Assembly (NCBI GenBank): GCA_021307315.1
Contig: JAJSPD010000001.1
Location: forward strand, 1,798,001-1,862,000
Length of the DNA: 64,000 nucleotides
Source of the DNA: Bisporella sp. PMI_857
Taxonomy: Eukaryota > Ascomycota > Leotiomycetes > Helotiales > Helotiaceae
Reading direction: 5' to 3'
Made by a program: the position numbers and the translations under genes. A model generated the notes under the pieces. It was not told where the DNA came from and searched no databases. It saw only the letters and a program-made list of their open reading frames with translations. The stretch's first letter is position 1. Every line of letters starts with the position of its first letter. Shown here piece after piece: positions 38,289 through 50,798 of this stretch.

Positions 38289-39593
38289 TATAATAGATGT
38301 TTGCTTATGGGTTCGCTTCGTGATGAAAGATAGGGGTCAGTCGAGTTGAGCCCGGATTCTTGGGTTAGTTTGTGGTTCCGTCAGTTGTTTGGTCGAAATG
38401 TAGACTACAGTCCAGTATCCATTGAAGGCAAATAATCAATTATCCACGCTCTTCCACCTTGACTTTGTATCGTCTGCTGTGATGAAGCGCGTTCTGTCAG
38501 CGTGAGACTGAAGTTGGGGTCGTGTGCTTATGCCCGGTTTTGGTCGTATCCGATGCAAAGTTGGCAGGGTTCGCGAACTTGTTGGCAGCCTTCTTTTTTC
38601 CTTTCTTCCGGTGATCCTCTTAATGAGGTACAATGAATGTCCCTTCCTCTATTACTCTAACAGTATCAAACGAGTGTGTTATGAGGCCTCGAGGGCGTGA
38701 AGATTGATGATGGTGGTGATGATGGTGATGGTGCTGAGAGGAGGAAAGAAAAGAGGGAAGTTCCGCGTTATCCATGAGATCCTTCTGTGCCATTCATTCC
38801 TTTTGGGATCTCGTAATCCTCAAATTGGAATTTCTTGGCGCAGGGAACTTTAAATGTCCCGTCAATGCAGCCATCATCACCTGATGCTCGACCCCAAGAG
38901 AATATATATATATATCTAAGTGTTGGATCATGCTTCTTCATCTTGCGAGATGTCAAAGGGACAGAGATAGAACCAAACGGGTTTCTGGATTTTATCAACG
39001 TCCAACACAACCCTAATCTTCTAGTCGTGGAGATCAGGAGTTGGAGACGCGTAACATGCCCTCTTCCCTCCCTTTTGCTCTTGATGATCGAACGATTTCT
39101 GTTGATTAACCAATCTCTATTTCGGAGTGTATATATCAGAGATAATTGAGTGACCCAGTCCTCAATCCTTCCTGGTATTTTTGTGTTGCTGGATCAAAGC
39201 CATATTCAGCAGCGAAAAGCCATAATTAACTAGCCTGGCACAGACCAGTGTCTCCGCTCGCTACTTGCTGCGTGTGTCGAAGTTAAAATCCAGCCTCAAC
39301 AATCGTCTCCCATTTTGTTCATAAATAAAGATGCAATATCATAAGAAATGTGGAATTATGGTTTGGTCCTAGTAGTACAGCAATTCTATCTATTAACTTT
39401 TCTGCCATAAACGCCCTTCCAACCGTACCAAGGATAACCATATCTCACACTTCTGTCCCTTCAGAAATGCTAGGCCACTAATAAATGTGAAGGAAAAGCA
39501 ACAAGGAAATTGCAATGCAACCACCAACGCCAATTATGATCCCTAGGTCATCAATAATATCTACCGTGTCCATCCCGCAGTAGGGAATTAATA
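38289..39593. other. Intergenic
   Basis: About 1.3 kb: promoter of the CFEM-like gene and 3' flank of the zinc-finger gene. It includes a short GAT/GGT-rich patch near 38705-38735 and a short AT run near 38900. No gene seen. Confidence 0.5.
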
Positions 39594-42500
39594 TCAAAAC
39601 TGACGCCTGCGCCTACCGCTTGTTCTTCTCTTGGACGGCGAATCCAGCGTGGCTTTCACCACCATCACTGGCTTCGCAATAGACTCCACGTTCACAATTT
39701 CCGCAGTTCCATTTTCTGCTGGACGTGTGTATGGTTCATCAGCCTCATTCCCTTCCCCAGCCTTCTTGGGATAGATGTCTCCAGCAACATCTTCAGAATT
39801 CTCCTTCTCCACACTAGGCAAAGGCTTATCCGCACCGCCATCCACAACAACTGTCGACTCTGGCTCTGGTTCCTGCTCTGGCTCCTGCTCTGGCTCCTGC
39901 TCTGGCTCCTGCGGCTCCTCGGAAGAAGATAAAGTAATAACATTGCTTGCTGGCAGAGGTGCTGCGCTTGTACTTACAGCTTCTGCGTCCGTCATTGGCG
40001 TATCCTCGTGTTCATGTTTCTGCATGCCAGTGCTCTCACGTCGTTTCCCGCCATTAAGCGCTTCCCACCTAGCCTGTGTATCCTTGTGAATCAGAACCTT
40101 CTTTTGCGACAGTTTTTCGTTCCTCTCTTGATTCTGTGCAGCCATAGTTGAATCCGCATCCTCTTGTCCGACCTCGACCATATCAAGTTTAGAAGAAGTC
40201 ATACTAGGTCCTCCCAAACTTGAACGCTGTCGCTGCTGGGTGGCCGCAGACGCGATCTCAACTTTGAAGTCCGTGTCTGTGCGACGACGTTTATTAGTTT
40301 GCCCTGCCTGCGTATATGGTGGTGGCCGAGTGTACTCTGCTGGTAACTGTGGTGTCTCGCCAGGATAATGAGGAACAGCTATAAACCCTGGCCGTGGGGG
40401 AGGAGGCACAGGGGCACGGTTAATCGGAGAAAAGCCGGCGGTAGCGATCGTAGAGGGACCAGGCACTGGGTATGGACTAGGTACAGGGTGTGGACCAGTC
40501 ATAGGATATGATCCAGCTATTGGAGGTTGGGATGTTGAAACGGGAGCGGAATCAACAGGTCGCTTCTTGGGATCCCATACCTGTGAGTAGGGTAATGGAG
40601 CCAAGTTCTTCTTGCCCTTTTCGGCGGCAGTGGTCGCTTTGACGGTAGGGGTTGAAAGTTCATCATTCCTGAACTTCTTTCCACGGATTGTAACACCGTA
40701 CTCTTTACGGATCATCGATTTCTTGCTTGATTTTGACTGCTTCCAAGACGCCATTTTCTCTGCGCGTTCCTCTACAGTAGCGGCGGCGACTCTGGCTAAG
40801 AAGTCCTCTTCGACTTTGTCAATTCGACGGTTCATTTCCGCCAGGTCAGCCACCCCAAGCTCTTGTGCAGAGCGATATCTTCCCGCGGCAGGAGACTGCA
40901 ATCGCTCAACTTGAGACGTTGGGCGATCCTGGAGTGGTGTGTTGTAGCTTACGGGACCATTTGACAGACTTGGTTGGTACACATGTTCAGGAATTGCTAC
41001 CGGTGCACGTGCAGCGCCATGAGGGACCCAGGTTGGGGGTAGGGGAGGTCTAGGGGGTCCAGGAACGTTGGCTGCAGCTTCCTGTTGGAGCTGATTTGAA
41101 GGTGATCCGCCAGGTGAAGGTGGATAAGAGGGAGGTGCCATCGATTGTGAGTGTGCTTGTGGAGAAGCCGTATGCGCCTGCGATGGTGATCCTTGTGTGT
41201 GGACAGGCGTTACTTGTGTCTGTGGAGCTGTGGCTTCTGCAATTTTAGTACCTGCACCTATGCAGACCTCTTTCTTTTCGTGGTATAAAAGACCCTGTTT
41301 TCCAGTGAAACCTTTGCCACACAATTCACAATAATCTGTGAAAGGTTTTCCATTCTTGTCAGATCCTTGATCACACACTCTCTTTTGGACATGGAAGCTG
41401 TAGGCTTTTGTATACTTAAATCCTATTTGATGGCAATATGGGCACATCAAGGAGGAGGCTGGAGGAGAAAAGTCCGCCCGCGGCCTTGGTGGTACTGTTG
41501 CTGGGCCGGAGAATTTGTTGCTTTTGCGTTTTCGTGTTGTTGGATCAATACCCGCCTGCCGAGCAGCATCCAGGTTTCGATTTTGTTCTAACAGAAGAAT
41601 ATCATGCGTCTCCCGCGGAAGAGTTTGAGGTAGTTGCTGACCTGGATGAGAGGGCGGTGGAAGAGACGCTGCTGGAGTATACGATGGGGGAACTGCTGTA
41701 GCGGGCCTTTCTGGGAAAGTTATTGGCGAATACTCCGATTTTTCAGAGGCGAGGGGTACTGCTGAAGAAGGTCTTACTGGAACATTGACAGGAGAATATT
41801 TTGAGATAGTCGCTGGTCCAGCTGGAGGTATTGGTCCTTGAGGTCCTTGGGGTCCATAAGTAGCAATCTGCGCCGCTATCATTGGTGCGACTAGGTCTGG
41901 TTGATCAGCATCCTCAGGTTGAAAGCCCAAGCGTCCTGCTTCACCTAATTTCCGTGTAAGCCATTTCGTAGGAGCCGACCGTATGCGTTCGACGAGTGCC
42001 TGGTCCAGAACATCTTGGGGAATATGACGGAAATCCTTAGCATTTACTTGTCTTAGCAGTGATTGACGCAAGGACGGGTCTCGCAAAAGCGCGTCGCAAT
42101 CTTGACTTCTTGTTACTCGTTCAATGACCCCTGTGGGGCAATTTTTCAGGCTTGCTTTTATGATGAAAGCTAGATGCGCTTCATCTAAAGGTTGGCCATT
42201 TTCCCGATTGCCAAAGAGCACATGACGCCAATGAGCCCTAGATGCTAGTTTTACTGCGTCGGCATCCACTTCCCCCATATGTTGTTTCAATGCATCTGCT
42301 TCCTTCTCCACTTTCAAAGACGTGGGAGGTCTAGCTGGTGAAGATACAGAGCCATTGATGGTTTTGCTAATGGGGCGGTTTCGAGTTGTGGCTTGTCGAT
42401 TGAGGCTATTCAAGCCATTGACAGCTGGTGCCGATTTGGGCTTGTTTGACGTGACAACATCGTCTTTTGGCTTCATCTCGACGCGGGCGACTTTGGGGTT

Positions 42501-42836
42501 CTTAGGGTCACCGGAGGCAATCTGGCTCGAAGGTCCATTGGCACCAACACCTGTGATCTCTTCTTTCACGCTGTTCATATCTCTGCCTTCGGATATTCCA
42601 TTAGTTGCAGCTTCCCCATTGGTGTTCGTTTGAGGGACATGATTGTTTTCCGCTTTGGCATCATCATTATCAATCATGATTACATCTTCCTTAGCCTGGT
42701 CTCTGACCTCATGGGAACTTGGAGGAGCCAGGTCGGCGGATATATCAGGCGTATCAGCTGACTTGCCGTTCACGTTAGGTGAAGCGGCCGCTAGCGCAGG
42801 TGAACGAGATACAACACGATCCTTTGGATGCGGCAT
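39594..42836 (-). CDS. Large C2H2-type zinc-finger nuclear protein
   Basis: An uninterrupted frame of 1080 residues from ATG 42836 (MPHPKDRVVSRSP); codons upstream in the frame lack an earlier ATG. Residues about 199-310 form a conserved helical region (HWRHVLFGNRENGQPLDEAH, RSAPTKWLTRKLGEAGRLGF). Two zinc fingers follow: CPYC near 462 and CELCGKGFTGKQGLLYHEKK near 502, each ending with Cys instead of the final His (C2HC-like). Much of the rest is Pro/Ser/Gln-rich and probably disordered. An acidic EPEQ repeat lies near 970-985, and the end is basic (KRRTSGRRRRQF). This fits a chromatin or transcription regulator; no specific orthologue is claimed. Absence of introns in 3.2 kb is unlike most neighbours. 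Confidence 0.82.
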   Translation of the reverse strand: MPHPKDRVVSRSPALAAASPNVNGKSADTPDISADLAPPSSHEVRDQAKEDVIMIDNDDAKAENNHVPQTNTNGEAATNGISEGRDMNSVKEEITGVGANGPSSQIASGDPKNPKVARVEMKPKDDVVTSNKPKSAPAVNGLNSLNRQATTRNRPISKTINGSVSSPARPPTSLKVEKEADALKQHMGEVDADAVKLASRAHWRHVLFGNRENGQPLDEAHLAFIIKASLKNCPTGVIERVTRSQDCDALLRDPSLRQSLLRQVNAKDFRHIPQDVLDQALVERIRSAPTKWLTRKLGEAGRLGFQPEDADQPDLVAPMIAAQIATYGPQGPQGPIPPAGPATISKYSPVNVPVRPSSAVPLASEKSEYSPITFPERPATAVPPSYTPAASLPPPSHPGQQLPQTLPRETHDILLLEQNRNLDAARQAGIDPTTRKRKSNKFSGPATVPPRPRADFSPPASSLMCPYCHQIGFKYTKAYSFHVQKRVCDQGSDKNGKPFTDYCELCGKGFTGKQGLLYHEKKEVCIGAGTKIAEATAPQTQVTPVHTQGSPSQAHTASPQAHSQSMAPPSYPPSPGGSPSNQLQQEAAANVPGPPRPPLPPTWVPHGAARAPVAIPEHVYQPSLSNGPVSYNTPLQDRPTSQVERLQSPAAGRYRSAQELGVADLAEMNRRIDKVEEDFLARVAAATVEERAEKMASWKQSKSSKKSMIRKEYGVTIRGKKFRNDELSTPTVKATTAAEKGKKNLAPLPYSQVWDPKKRPVDSAPVSTSQPPIAGSYPMTGPHPVPSPYPVPGPSTIATAGFSPINRAPVPPPPRPGFIAVPHYPGETPQLPAEYTRPPPYTQAGQTNKRRRTDTDFKVEIASAATQQRQRSSLGGPSMTSSKLDMVEVGQEDADSTMAAQNQERNEKLSQKKVLIHKDTQARWEALNGGKRRESTGMQKHEHEDTPMTDAEAVSTSAAPLPASNVITLSSSEEPQEPEQEPEQEPEQEPEPESTVVVDGGADKPLPSVEKENSEDVAGDIYPKKAGEGNEADEPYTRPAENGTAEIVNVESIAKPVMVVKATLDSPSKRRTSGRRRRQF
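39860..39915 (-). repeat. In-frame 12-base minisatellite encoding EPEQ units
   Basis: About four tandem copies of a 12-base unit (CTGGCTCCTGCT on the plus strand) inside the zinc-finger gene, giving the acidic repeat EPEQEPEQEPEQ. Copy number is likely variable without breaking the frame. Confidence 0.8.
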
Positions 42837-45400
42837 ATCTGATTGCTTGCGACGCAAAGAATAAACACGAGCAAAGAATTGAAATTATGGAGCCTTGGAT
42901 TGTATTCGACGGGTTAGCTTTTAGCTTATCGGTCTGATAGCGCCTTCAAGTGAGTTGTTGGCTCTTTCCTGGCGGAGAATTATATTCGACCGGTCGCGAA
43001 ACTGAAGGGAGGTCGAACGCGCTAATCTTGTAACGTGTCGCCTTGCAGCTCGTGCGTACTTCTGATTATTAAATCGCAATTGAATGCATCTTTCCTTGGT
43101 CCTACAATTATTTATCAGCTGTAAATCATGATCGCACCGTGTCTAAATGTGGTCAAAGATAACCTGATTTTCATACTTGGAAAAAAATGACGATTATTGA
43201 ACATACGAATTAGAAGTGTTTGGCAGCTTATGCTTATCGAGAGCATAAATACAGCTGTGGCGTGGTGAAGCGTGCGACTGACACCCCAAATTGAATTTCA
43301 ATCATGAATCAAGAGATGAAAGAAAAAGAGCGAAGGCGCTAGGTTTTAAACATGGCAAATATGCGCTAATGGACACTATATCAACTAGCGACGCGCTAGC
43401 GTTGACACAGTTTATGCTAGCCTATTCTGGTTTCAGAGCGATCGTCGTAAAAACTTTATAATAGTGTGCAATGTACACCAATGGATTTAAAGTGGCTCGG
43501 CAATTGTATTGGGTGTTTACATCATGTTACTATATGCTATTTATGTGTATGACCCGAATTGAATCACGCTATTAATATGTGATATTAGAAGATGCAAGGG
43601 TCGCAACAGCAAGCGAGAGCCCCTGGTCTTGAAACTCGAAATGCATATTCGAAAGCAGCGGGTACATTTACTAATATTTTGAATTATTACTGACCAGATT
43701 GAGCAATGTACACGCATTAAGTCTTGTGAAACCAGGCCGTGTTAGGTGCTCTCGTCTAACAAACTTTAAACATTAGGTTAGGCACTAATATGCAAGTGTG
43801 ACTAACTAAGACCAAAATTAGATTATAATTAGTAGTTTTACGGGATCGAAGCTTATTCATCATATAATCTACTAGCATAAACCAGTATAAAGCGTAATAC
43901 CATAGGGGTCATCGGGTACTGTAAGTATAAAATTAGCCAGATATTAGGAACATGGTTAATAGTATCAAGTATAAAAGTAATGCCAAGACGGCGCTTCAGC
44001 TGATATTGGCTGGAGCCACGATCCGAACGTTGCGCAGGACATGAAACACAACACATATGGAAGCAGACTCAGTAGTTTTCAGAAAACATAGATAGCAGAT
44101 TAATGGGCTGGATAATAACCATCACCAACAAAGCTGAAATTTTTTAATTTTTTTTTTGCAGACACTATTACTGAAGCGTGCATACCTAGTCGGATCATAG
44201 TAATATTAAATTACTTTAGAGCTTTCGAGTAACCACATTATCGAGATCCCGACCAGGGCAGACTTGCATAAACAGAAAGGGATAATTAACGTAGATTTCA
44301 AATGATAGAGGAGTTGTGTTACTAATGCCAAGAAGTTGATCATGTGATTAAACCGAAATACTGAACTTTCTAAGCTGCACTTTAGACTATTTACTCTAAA
44401 GCAGTTCGCAGAATAAAAACAAGTAGGAAGATAAGTAGTAGGGTACATATAAAAAAGTGCTTCGTGAACGCAGCTTGTGTAATGAGTATGTGGAACGAAA
44501 ATGAAAAGGGGGAAGATATATATAGTTTATGTACGAGTTTATATTTGGATCGAAACTGCAAGCTCAATTAACACTAAAAACCATGGCCATGAAACCATAT
44601 CTTGTTACCTCAGTTTGTTTCACAAACATTCTTCGGTTCCATGAATTACAAAATTTTAAATGTTTCATCCAAGTTAGGGTTCTTACATTGAGGAATATAG
44701 AAAAGTAGGCTTAGCGAGCCCCTGAGCTCAATAACCCGAACAGGAACAACCCGTCAGGAGACAGATCCATTGTGCATTGCTCGATCATGATTCCGAGGGA
44801 ATATACACAAGCTTGAGATGGCCAATGTTTTATTAACGCATTTTAATTTATGGCGCTTAGTGTATTTATAAGCACATCACGACAACTTTCTGGAGCTGCA
44901 GACAGACGATGATGGATACAGATAAAGTCTCGATGTAGAAGCTATACAAGTCATTTTACAGATCGTCTATTCCTAGTCCCAATGGCGAACTTGGGAGGGG
45001 TTTTGAGCAAAGAGCCGAGCTGCTTTTGACAGAATCACATATCTGTCTATCGGGTGGAGAAGAATAGCCACCCGCTCGCTAAAGCAAAGGGAGGTTGCTT
45101 TGGGGGCGTACATGCACAACCACCAGCACCATCCTGGCTGAACATGCCTTTCCTTGTGCTGGCACATTTTTATTTAACTTGGTATATGCATGGCTGCATT
45201 CACGCATTGATGGAGGAGCTGGGTAAGGGGGCACGTGGTTAATTTTCAGCCCATCTCGACGTGGTACTCATACATCCAAATGCGACAGATGTATCCATGG
45301 CATCACAACGCCTAACTCCTCGCTCAAAGCATAATAACTTCCATGTTTTGCTCTTCAGCAGTATCCATGCCATGCACCCCTTCCTTCCCTCTTTCATTTC
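42837..45400. other. Gene-free A/T-rich stretch
   Basis: About 2.5 kb between the zinc-finger start and the BOS1 3' end. All frames are short, mostly on the minus strand, and none has a recognisable motif. No tRNA B-box (GGTTCGANNCC) was found. Confidence 0.5.
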
Positions 45401-46170
45401 TCATCGGAATATCTTCAACACTCCCCAGCAAAATCCAAAGAAGACTACCACACCAATTCCAAATATCCACTTATCCTGCTTTGCTCTCCTTTCAACCATC
45501 CGTATTGTCTCTCCACTGACGCCGAGAGTATTTGCCACGCTCCTCAACCTTTTCTGCGTCCCCTTCATCACTTCCCGCTGCTGGCTCAAATCCCCCAAGA
45601 CCGCCTGGCCCCTTGCCAAATACTCGTCTAACGCGCTATGCGTGTTCTGAAAGAAGGTCTGTTCCCTCAGCGCATGCTGTTCCCTCGTAACATCGGGCGC
45701 ATGCGCGCTCATCTGTCCGCCCTGCCACCCATTCACGCCTCCTCCCACATTTGTCGGACTCGCGGTCGAGTTCGCATACGGATTATCTGGAGTCCCAGTA
45801 TGATGCGGCCGGCGGCCAAATAATTCATTCTTCTGTCCCACAGCTTCTGCTTCTTCGCCTTGTCGTTTTAACTCTAGGTAGCCTTCACGAAATTCTTGGA
45901 GTTCTTGCCTGAAGTTTTGGAGACGCTCTTCAGCCTTTGCCTTTTTGGCGGCATTGAGCTCGGTTTTTATGAGAGAGGCATATGAATCTAACGTGCGGGA
46001 GAAGGAGGTTAGGGATGCGGAGATCTGGCCTAGGAGTGAGGGTGTGAGGAGGGCTGGCGGGGAAGAGAGATCGCGTTTTAATGAGGTGGATTGCTTAAGG
46101 GCTGTGTTGAAAAGGGTATTCTGCTTGTTGTTAGCATGACTTAAAAACATGAGAAGAGAATAATCACCAT
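45401..46170 (-). CDS. BOS1: Qb-SNARE Bos1 (ER-Golgi transport)
   Basis: Two exons: 46170..46168, which is the ATG alone, and 46120..45401, giving 240 residues. The 47-bp intron (GTGATT to AAGCAG, with a GCTAAC branch point) restores MNTLFNTALKQSTSLKRDL, the usual Bos1 start. Without it the long frame has no suitable ATG. Residues 1-100 are the Habc-type helices. The SNARE motif runs about 155-215 (EQTFFQNTHSALDEYLARGQ to RSVANTLGVSGETIRMVERR), and a single C-terminal anchor ends the protein (IFGIGVVVFFGFCWGVLKIF). Family role: part of the Sed5-Bos1-Bet1-Sec22 bundle that fuses COPII vesicles with the cis-Golgi. Confidence 0.93.
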
Positions 46171-46948
46171 TGTGGCCGTTGTGCGAGAATCAGTATGTGT
46201 CCCTCTGAGAGAACCAAAATCTCTGAATTGATGTTTGTCCTTCAGGCTTGGACAGGAAATAATTTACACGTGGCTTGAATAATATTGGGGATGTGGCTTG
46301 GGAGCCACTATTTGCACCTAGATTTTGACTACTTGACTGCAAGGAATACAAAACCGCCTTTGTCTAATTGCTTGAAATAGAGTTCATGGATGCAGTCCAG
46401 TGGTATCATAAGAATTATTTTATTTGTTCTCTCTACTTATTCAACTGACCTAGCCTAAAAAAAAAAGATTGAGCTATCTATAGTGTTTGTGTGGTTTTCA
46501 GCTCTATGTTCCACAACATGAACCAAATCTCGACATTTTATCGGTCTATATAAAGATGTCCCTAATATTATGATCGCCTGCCGTATATCACTCCCAAAAA
46601 TATCGCCGTCTCAAAGGAATTCGAACTTACTTGGGCTAATCCATTGTAGTGATCGCTTTCAAATGGGACATAGTCGCAAAAAAATTCCTGGTTAGGCACC
46701 TACATCTCTTCACAGACGGGAAGCCGAACACCGGAAGCCGCTGTATATATCAGATTGCCTCCTTCGTTAGCTAGCTACATACCACAACTATCATAAAGTG
46801 CAAATGCGTACTAATATATCTCAATAGTCCATAAATATCCCCATTTACCCTATATATTTCTGATAACACCCCAACGCCGCGCTGAAATTCACTCATATCA
46901 AAAATTCCATGCCGTTAGATGAGTCCGTACAAAGGACATATTGAAGAT
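46171..46948. other. Intergenic: BOS1 promoter and transcription-factor 3' flank
   Basis: No gene seen. Confidence 0.55.
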
Positions 46949-49597
46949 TCATCCAAGAAGAACTAGATGTAGCAGTTAGCAATCGGAGATGATTAACATT
47001 GATGATGAAGAAGCCTATACTTACTTTCCCATTCCCAGTCCTTCATAACCCCAACCCAGTGAAGCGGCCCTCTTACTGTCAGTTCCCATTCCCAATCATC
47101 GGCAACGTCATCCCTCCTCTTTCTTCCCTGTCCAAAACTCCCACTTGTCCTCTGTCTTTTCTGGCCAGTGACTCCATTTCCAACGAGCAGATCGCTAAAA
47201 TTGAACCCATCTTCCGCCACCAATTCCTCCTCATATTTCCGTTTCGAGCTCTCGCTGTGGAACGGGATCATATCTTGCCCTGGTCGTCGTCGCGTTTGGT
47301 TTTCGGTCATTGATTTCCATGTTGCATCGCGACGAGACCATACTTCTTGCTGGACTTCCCAGCAGCGGTCGATATTGCCAATCCACATCCGTGAAGCCAT
47401 GGCACTCCATCGTGACTCAACCCATTGTCTATCCTCGGGATCCCAGGCTTCGCAGCCGGCAGCTAGAAGAGGATAAATTTGCACGATAATCAAGCGTGAA
47501 GACAATGGCACTGTAGCGAGATAAACTAGAACTTTCCTAGCCAGCTCGGCTGAGCTTAAGGATGGAATCTCTGGAACTGCTTGGTGAAGATACAGAAGAG
47601 TCGCAAATCGGTATGCCTCCGCAGTTTGTAGAGCGTGCTGAATTTCAGAAGTTGGATCTTCAGGCTCATCGAATGCTGTTCCTGGAGGTGGCTGCCATTG
47701 TTCGATGGCCTGCCGTAGCTCCATAGCTTGGGAGATAATGGGCACAGAATTTGACTTAAGCTTGCGTACCTTGCGACACAGGTTTGCCGCGCGTCCGATG
47801 AGTGGGAATAATGTAGCAGCACATCCCATCAAGGGATCTAACTCAGTGTTGGTTTGCGTTGGTGATGAGGGGCTAAGCGAAGCATTAAATGGCCAAAGAG
47901 CATCATCATGGCCAAAATCTGTACCTTCGTCGTCTTCAACTGACGTAAGCCGTGCAATGACATCCATGTACACCCACGTGTTACATAGAAATTTTAACCT
48001 GGTTAGATCATCACCACGGAGTCTGGATTTTTGGTGGGCGACGAGAGCCTGGTTTACAAGAATCTTTGCGCCTCGCAAGTGTTCGATTCCTGTGCTGATG
48101 TGCTGATCCCAGGATTCAGAAAACGCAAGCACTAAAGTAGTAGCTAAGGCTGTTTCTGTCCGCATTTTCTCGATCCCGGATGCTAAGGATCGAATGCTGC
48201 GGCGCATATGCTCCATGCCTTCGACTCGCAGTGCAGGCGTCATCTTCGATGAGTGGAAAGCTGTCATTGATGCTATGGCATGATATAGAGCTGGCTCCTC
48301 ACGGGTTAATGGCCATATTAGTGTCCTCCAAGGGTTCTCTGTTGGACCGTCTTTCACAGACAAAATTCCGCACGTATCTCTGTCAAATCGCCTCATCAGC
48401 ATTTCTTTACTACCCGCTTTCATTTCCGGCTGGCGATAGATCTGATTAAATCTATCAGGGCTTGCCATTGTGGCAGCTGATGGACGATGAACGGATCCCT
48501 GAAATGGGGTCCAGATCTTTCTGTCTGTTGTCTGAGGGGATCGGATGATCTCCTCTATGTCTTCATCTAATGTTGAATTCTGCATCATACCAGTGTCCAT
48601 TTCAGAGGGCTGCTCTAACATTGGATTTAGAGTCATTGATGACAGGTCGAGAGATGGAATTGAGGTGCTGAGTGGCGGAATCACGACTGACCCGGGCCGA
48701 GCGTTGAGTTCTGAACCAGGAAGCAAAAGGTCTATGAGCCTTGGCGATTGTCCTGAGAAACTAGGCCTAGGTGACGGTGTAGATGAAGGAAGAGGCACAC
48801 TATTGGTGTCGTCGAACAGGCTACTTAGACTACTTGTGATGTGATCCGCATCAAACCGTGGCCGTGGAAGCTCCCTCATAGAAGGTGGTGTGCTCATGTC
48901 GAACATAGGTGGGTGATTAAAATTAAGATCTGGTGTTGAAAAAGTATATGCTGGAGGAGAGGGTGCAGCCGCATTGAAGAAGGAGTTCTCCATCTGCACA
49001 TTGTCCCCCTCAGCATTTGGTGTTGTGGATGCTTCATCTGATGTTGGGCTGGTGTATATCACTGTATCTGGGGGTTTATCCAACACAATTGAACCTGCAC
49101 GCCATCAGTTTAATCCGTCTATAGTTCAGTGCGTATAGTGGCATACTTCGTTTCGTCTTAGCTGGCGTGGGCTTGTTAACAAAGGTTGTCTCTTCGAATG
49201 GCCTCCACTTGAAATCCTTCTTGTATCCCCCGCAAGTAACATTTCTTTTGTGACATTGCTGACAGGCTGGCTTCGTCTCGTCGCATTTTAATCTTTTCGC
49301 TTTACAGGTTATACATCCTGTTGAGCCTACTGTCAGTCCAACTCCAAGCATCTCCCAGAGCTACCCCTCTTATCATCTTGGAGATAGGCCCCAAAGCCTC
49401 CCCTCTGACTTACCATTGCGACTCTTGGATTGTTTGGGCTTCACGACACCGTCGTTCTTCTTGGCGGTGGTCGCAGCTTTGGTTGCCGTATTCTGCTTGC
49501 GTGGTTTTGGTAGTTGGGCGCGAGGAGGACTGGAAGGTTTGGTCACCGGGGAGTTCGTCAGAAAGGCCGTTGGCGAAGGAATTGTGATGGTTTCCAT
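46949..49597 (-). CDS. Zn2Cys6 fungal transcription factor
   Basis: Four exons (49597..49414, 49317..49147, 49094..47025, 46962..46949) close in phase at 812 residues. A basic leader (PKPRKQNTATKAATTAKK) precedes the binuclear cluster at about 63-90, spaced C-x2-C-x6-C-x6-C-x2-C-x6-C (CITCKAKRLKC, CQQCHKRNVTC); intron 1 splits it one residue before the first Cys. A Ser/Pro-rich linker follows, then the fungal-specific regulatory domain (EPALYHAIASMTAFHS, HLRGAKILVNQALVAH, YRFATLLYLHQAV). The last exon has only 14 bases: donor GTAAGTATAG, branch GCTAAC and acceptor CATCTAG are all consensus, and splicing gives the ending DWEWEILLG. It binds CGG-type DNA sites by family knowledge; targets unknown. 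Confidence 0.9.
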
Positions 49598-50798
49598 CTC
49601 GCAGACCCACCCCGCGTATAGACCATCGATATCGACCCTGACGATAAGTAGCAAAAGCAATATCGATGTTTGAAACACGTGTTACGCCATGAAGAACCAC
49701 ATTAGCAGCCTTTCTGAATATATTGAACGTGTTTTTGGAAGAATACAGAGATTCGAGGCGGGGGAAGTCTGGTGTGGTGTGTAGCTCTACCGGCTGGACC
49801 TTTAGCATTAGGGTTGTTTAGCCCATATGTCGGGGCCTGACGCACCACCCTCATTAACCCCCCCCATGCTGAACGGAACGGAACTGGTGATAAAGCCCAA
49901 CCACTCATGAGACAGCTGATCCAACCTTGACTTTTGCTGTTTCTTCTGCCGTGTCATGAACTTGGCATCTGATATGCCAATGACACGAACCGTATGTGTT
50001 TTCGCAGTTCTAGAATGTGACCCTATTACATATATCACCTCCTGTGCTCCTGCAGGTCTACTCTACCTATGTATGGAGGGAAGCTTTGAATGCCTTCATT
50101 CTTCTCTTCGTCCGCAAACCAGTTCCGCAGATCAAGTCTTTATCCCGAAAACGAGATCATACAAAGAAGGCTTCTTATGCTCCGTCCGCTATATTGATAC
50201 ATTGATCAAACCCAAAGTTGGCTAGGCCCCTTTTCTCATGGCACCCAAAAGTGGTGGCTGACTCGTGAGTCGAAGTTATGGCCCACTCAAGCACTAGATA
50301 CTGATAAAAGAAATATGTCATGCAAGTGTTGGCAGCTAAACCTTATCTTCTTGCACTGTGGCAATGCAGTCCGACACACATGTATACATGTAGACATATA
50401 TGTATCAGCATTTATAGTATGGTCAGATGGTATTGCGAGTGAGCGCATGCAAATAGCTGCGCTTGACAAGAGAGTGCATTTGTATTCTTCAACGTAAAAT
50501 AAAGGTGATAGTGCTGAAGGCGCTTGGAGGCGGCCAATATTTAGAAGTAGAAAATTCTGCATTTACCCATGACCAATGTTCATATGCAACTTACAAGTGA
50601 TCCCATTCGCCCATATCCTACACTTGCAGGTAGATGCCATGATAATATAGAAGCTTTTATGTCTTACAGTGCTAGCCGCAAGGAATGCCTTATGAAGAAG
50701 GAAATAGCTAGGCAATACGATATCAATTCTACATCCAACTTTCTGGAACACGTAGACCGTGCAGGAATCTTCATCAAGGCATCATATTTCTACTCCTT
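49598..50798. other. Intergenic: transcription-factor promoter
   Basis: About 1.2 kb between the regulator and the DBP8 3' end. It holds a run of nine C (49858-49866). No supported gene. Confidence 0.5.

Noticed and set aside
46600..46640. TTCGAA-containing patch considered as a tRNA T-loop
   Set aside because: No matching A-box, acceptor stem or anticodon arm could be built around it.
49410..49808. 132-codon minus-strand frame overlapping the transcription-factor first exon
   Set aside because: It overlaps the true exon in another frame and would disrupt the Zn2Cys6 cluster.
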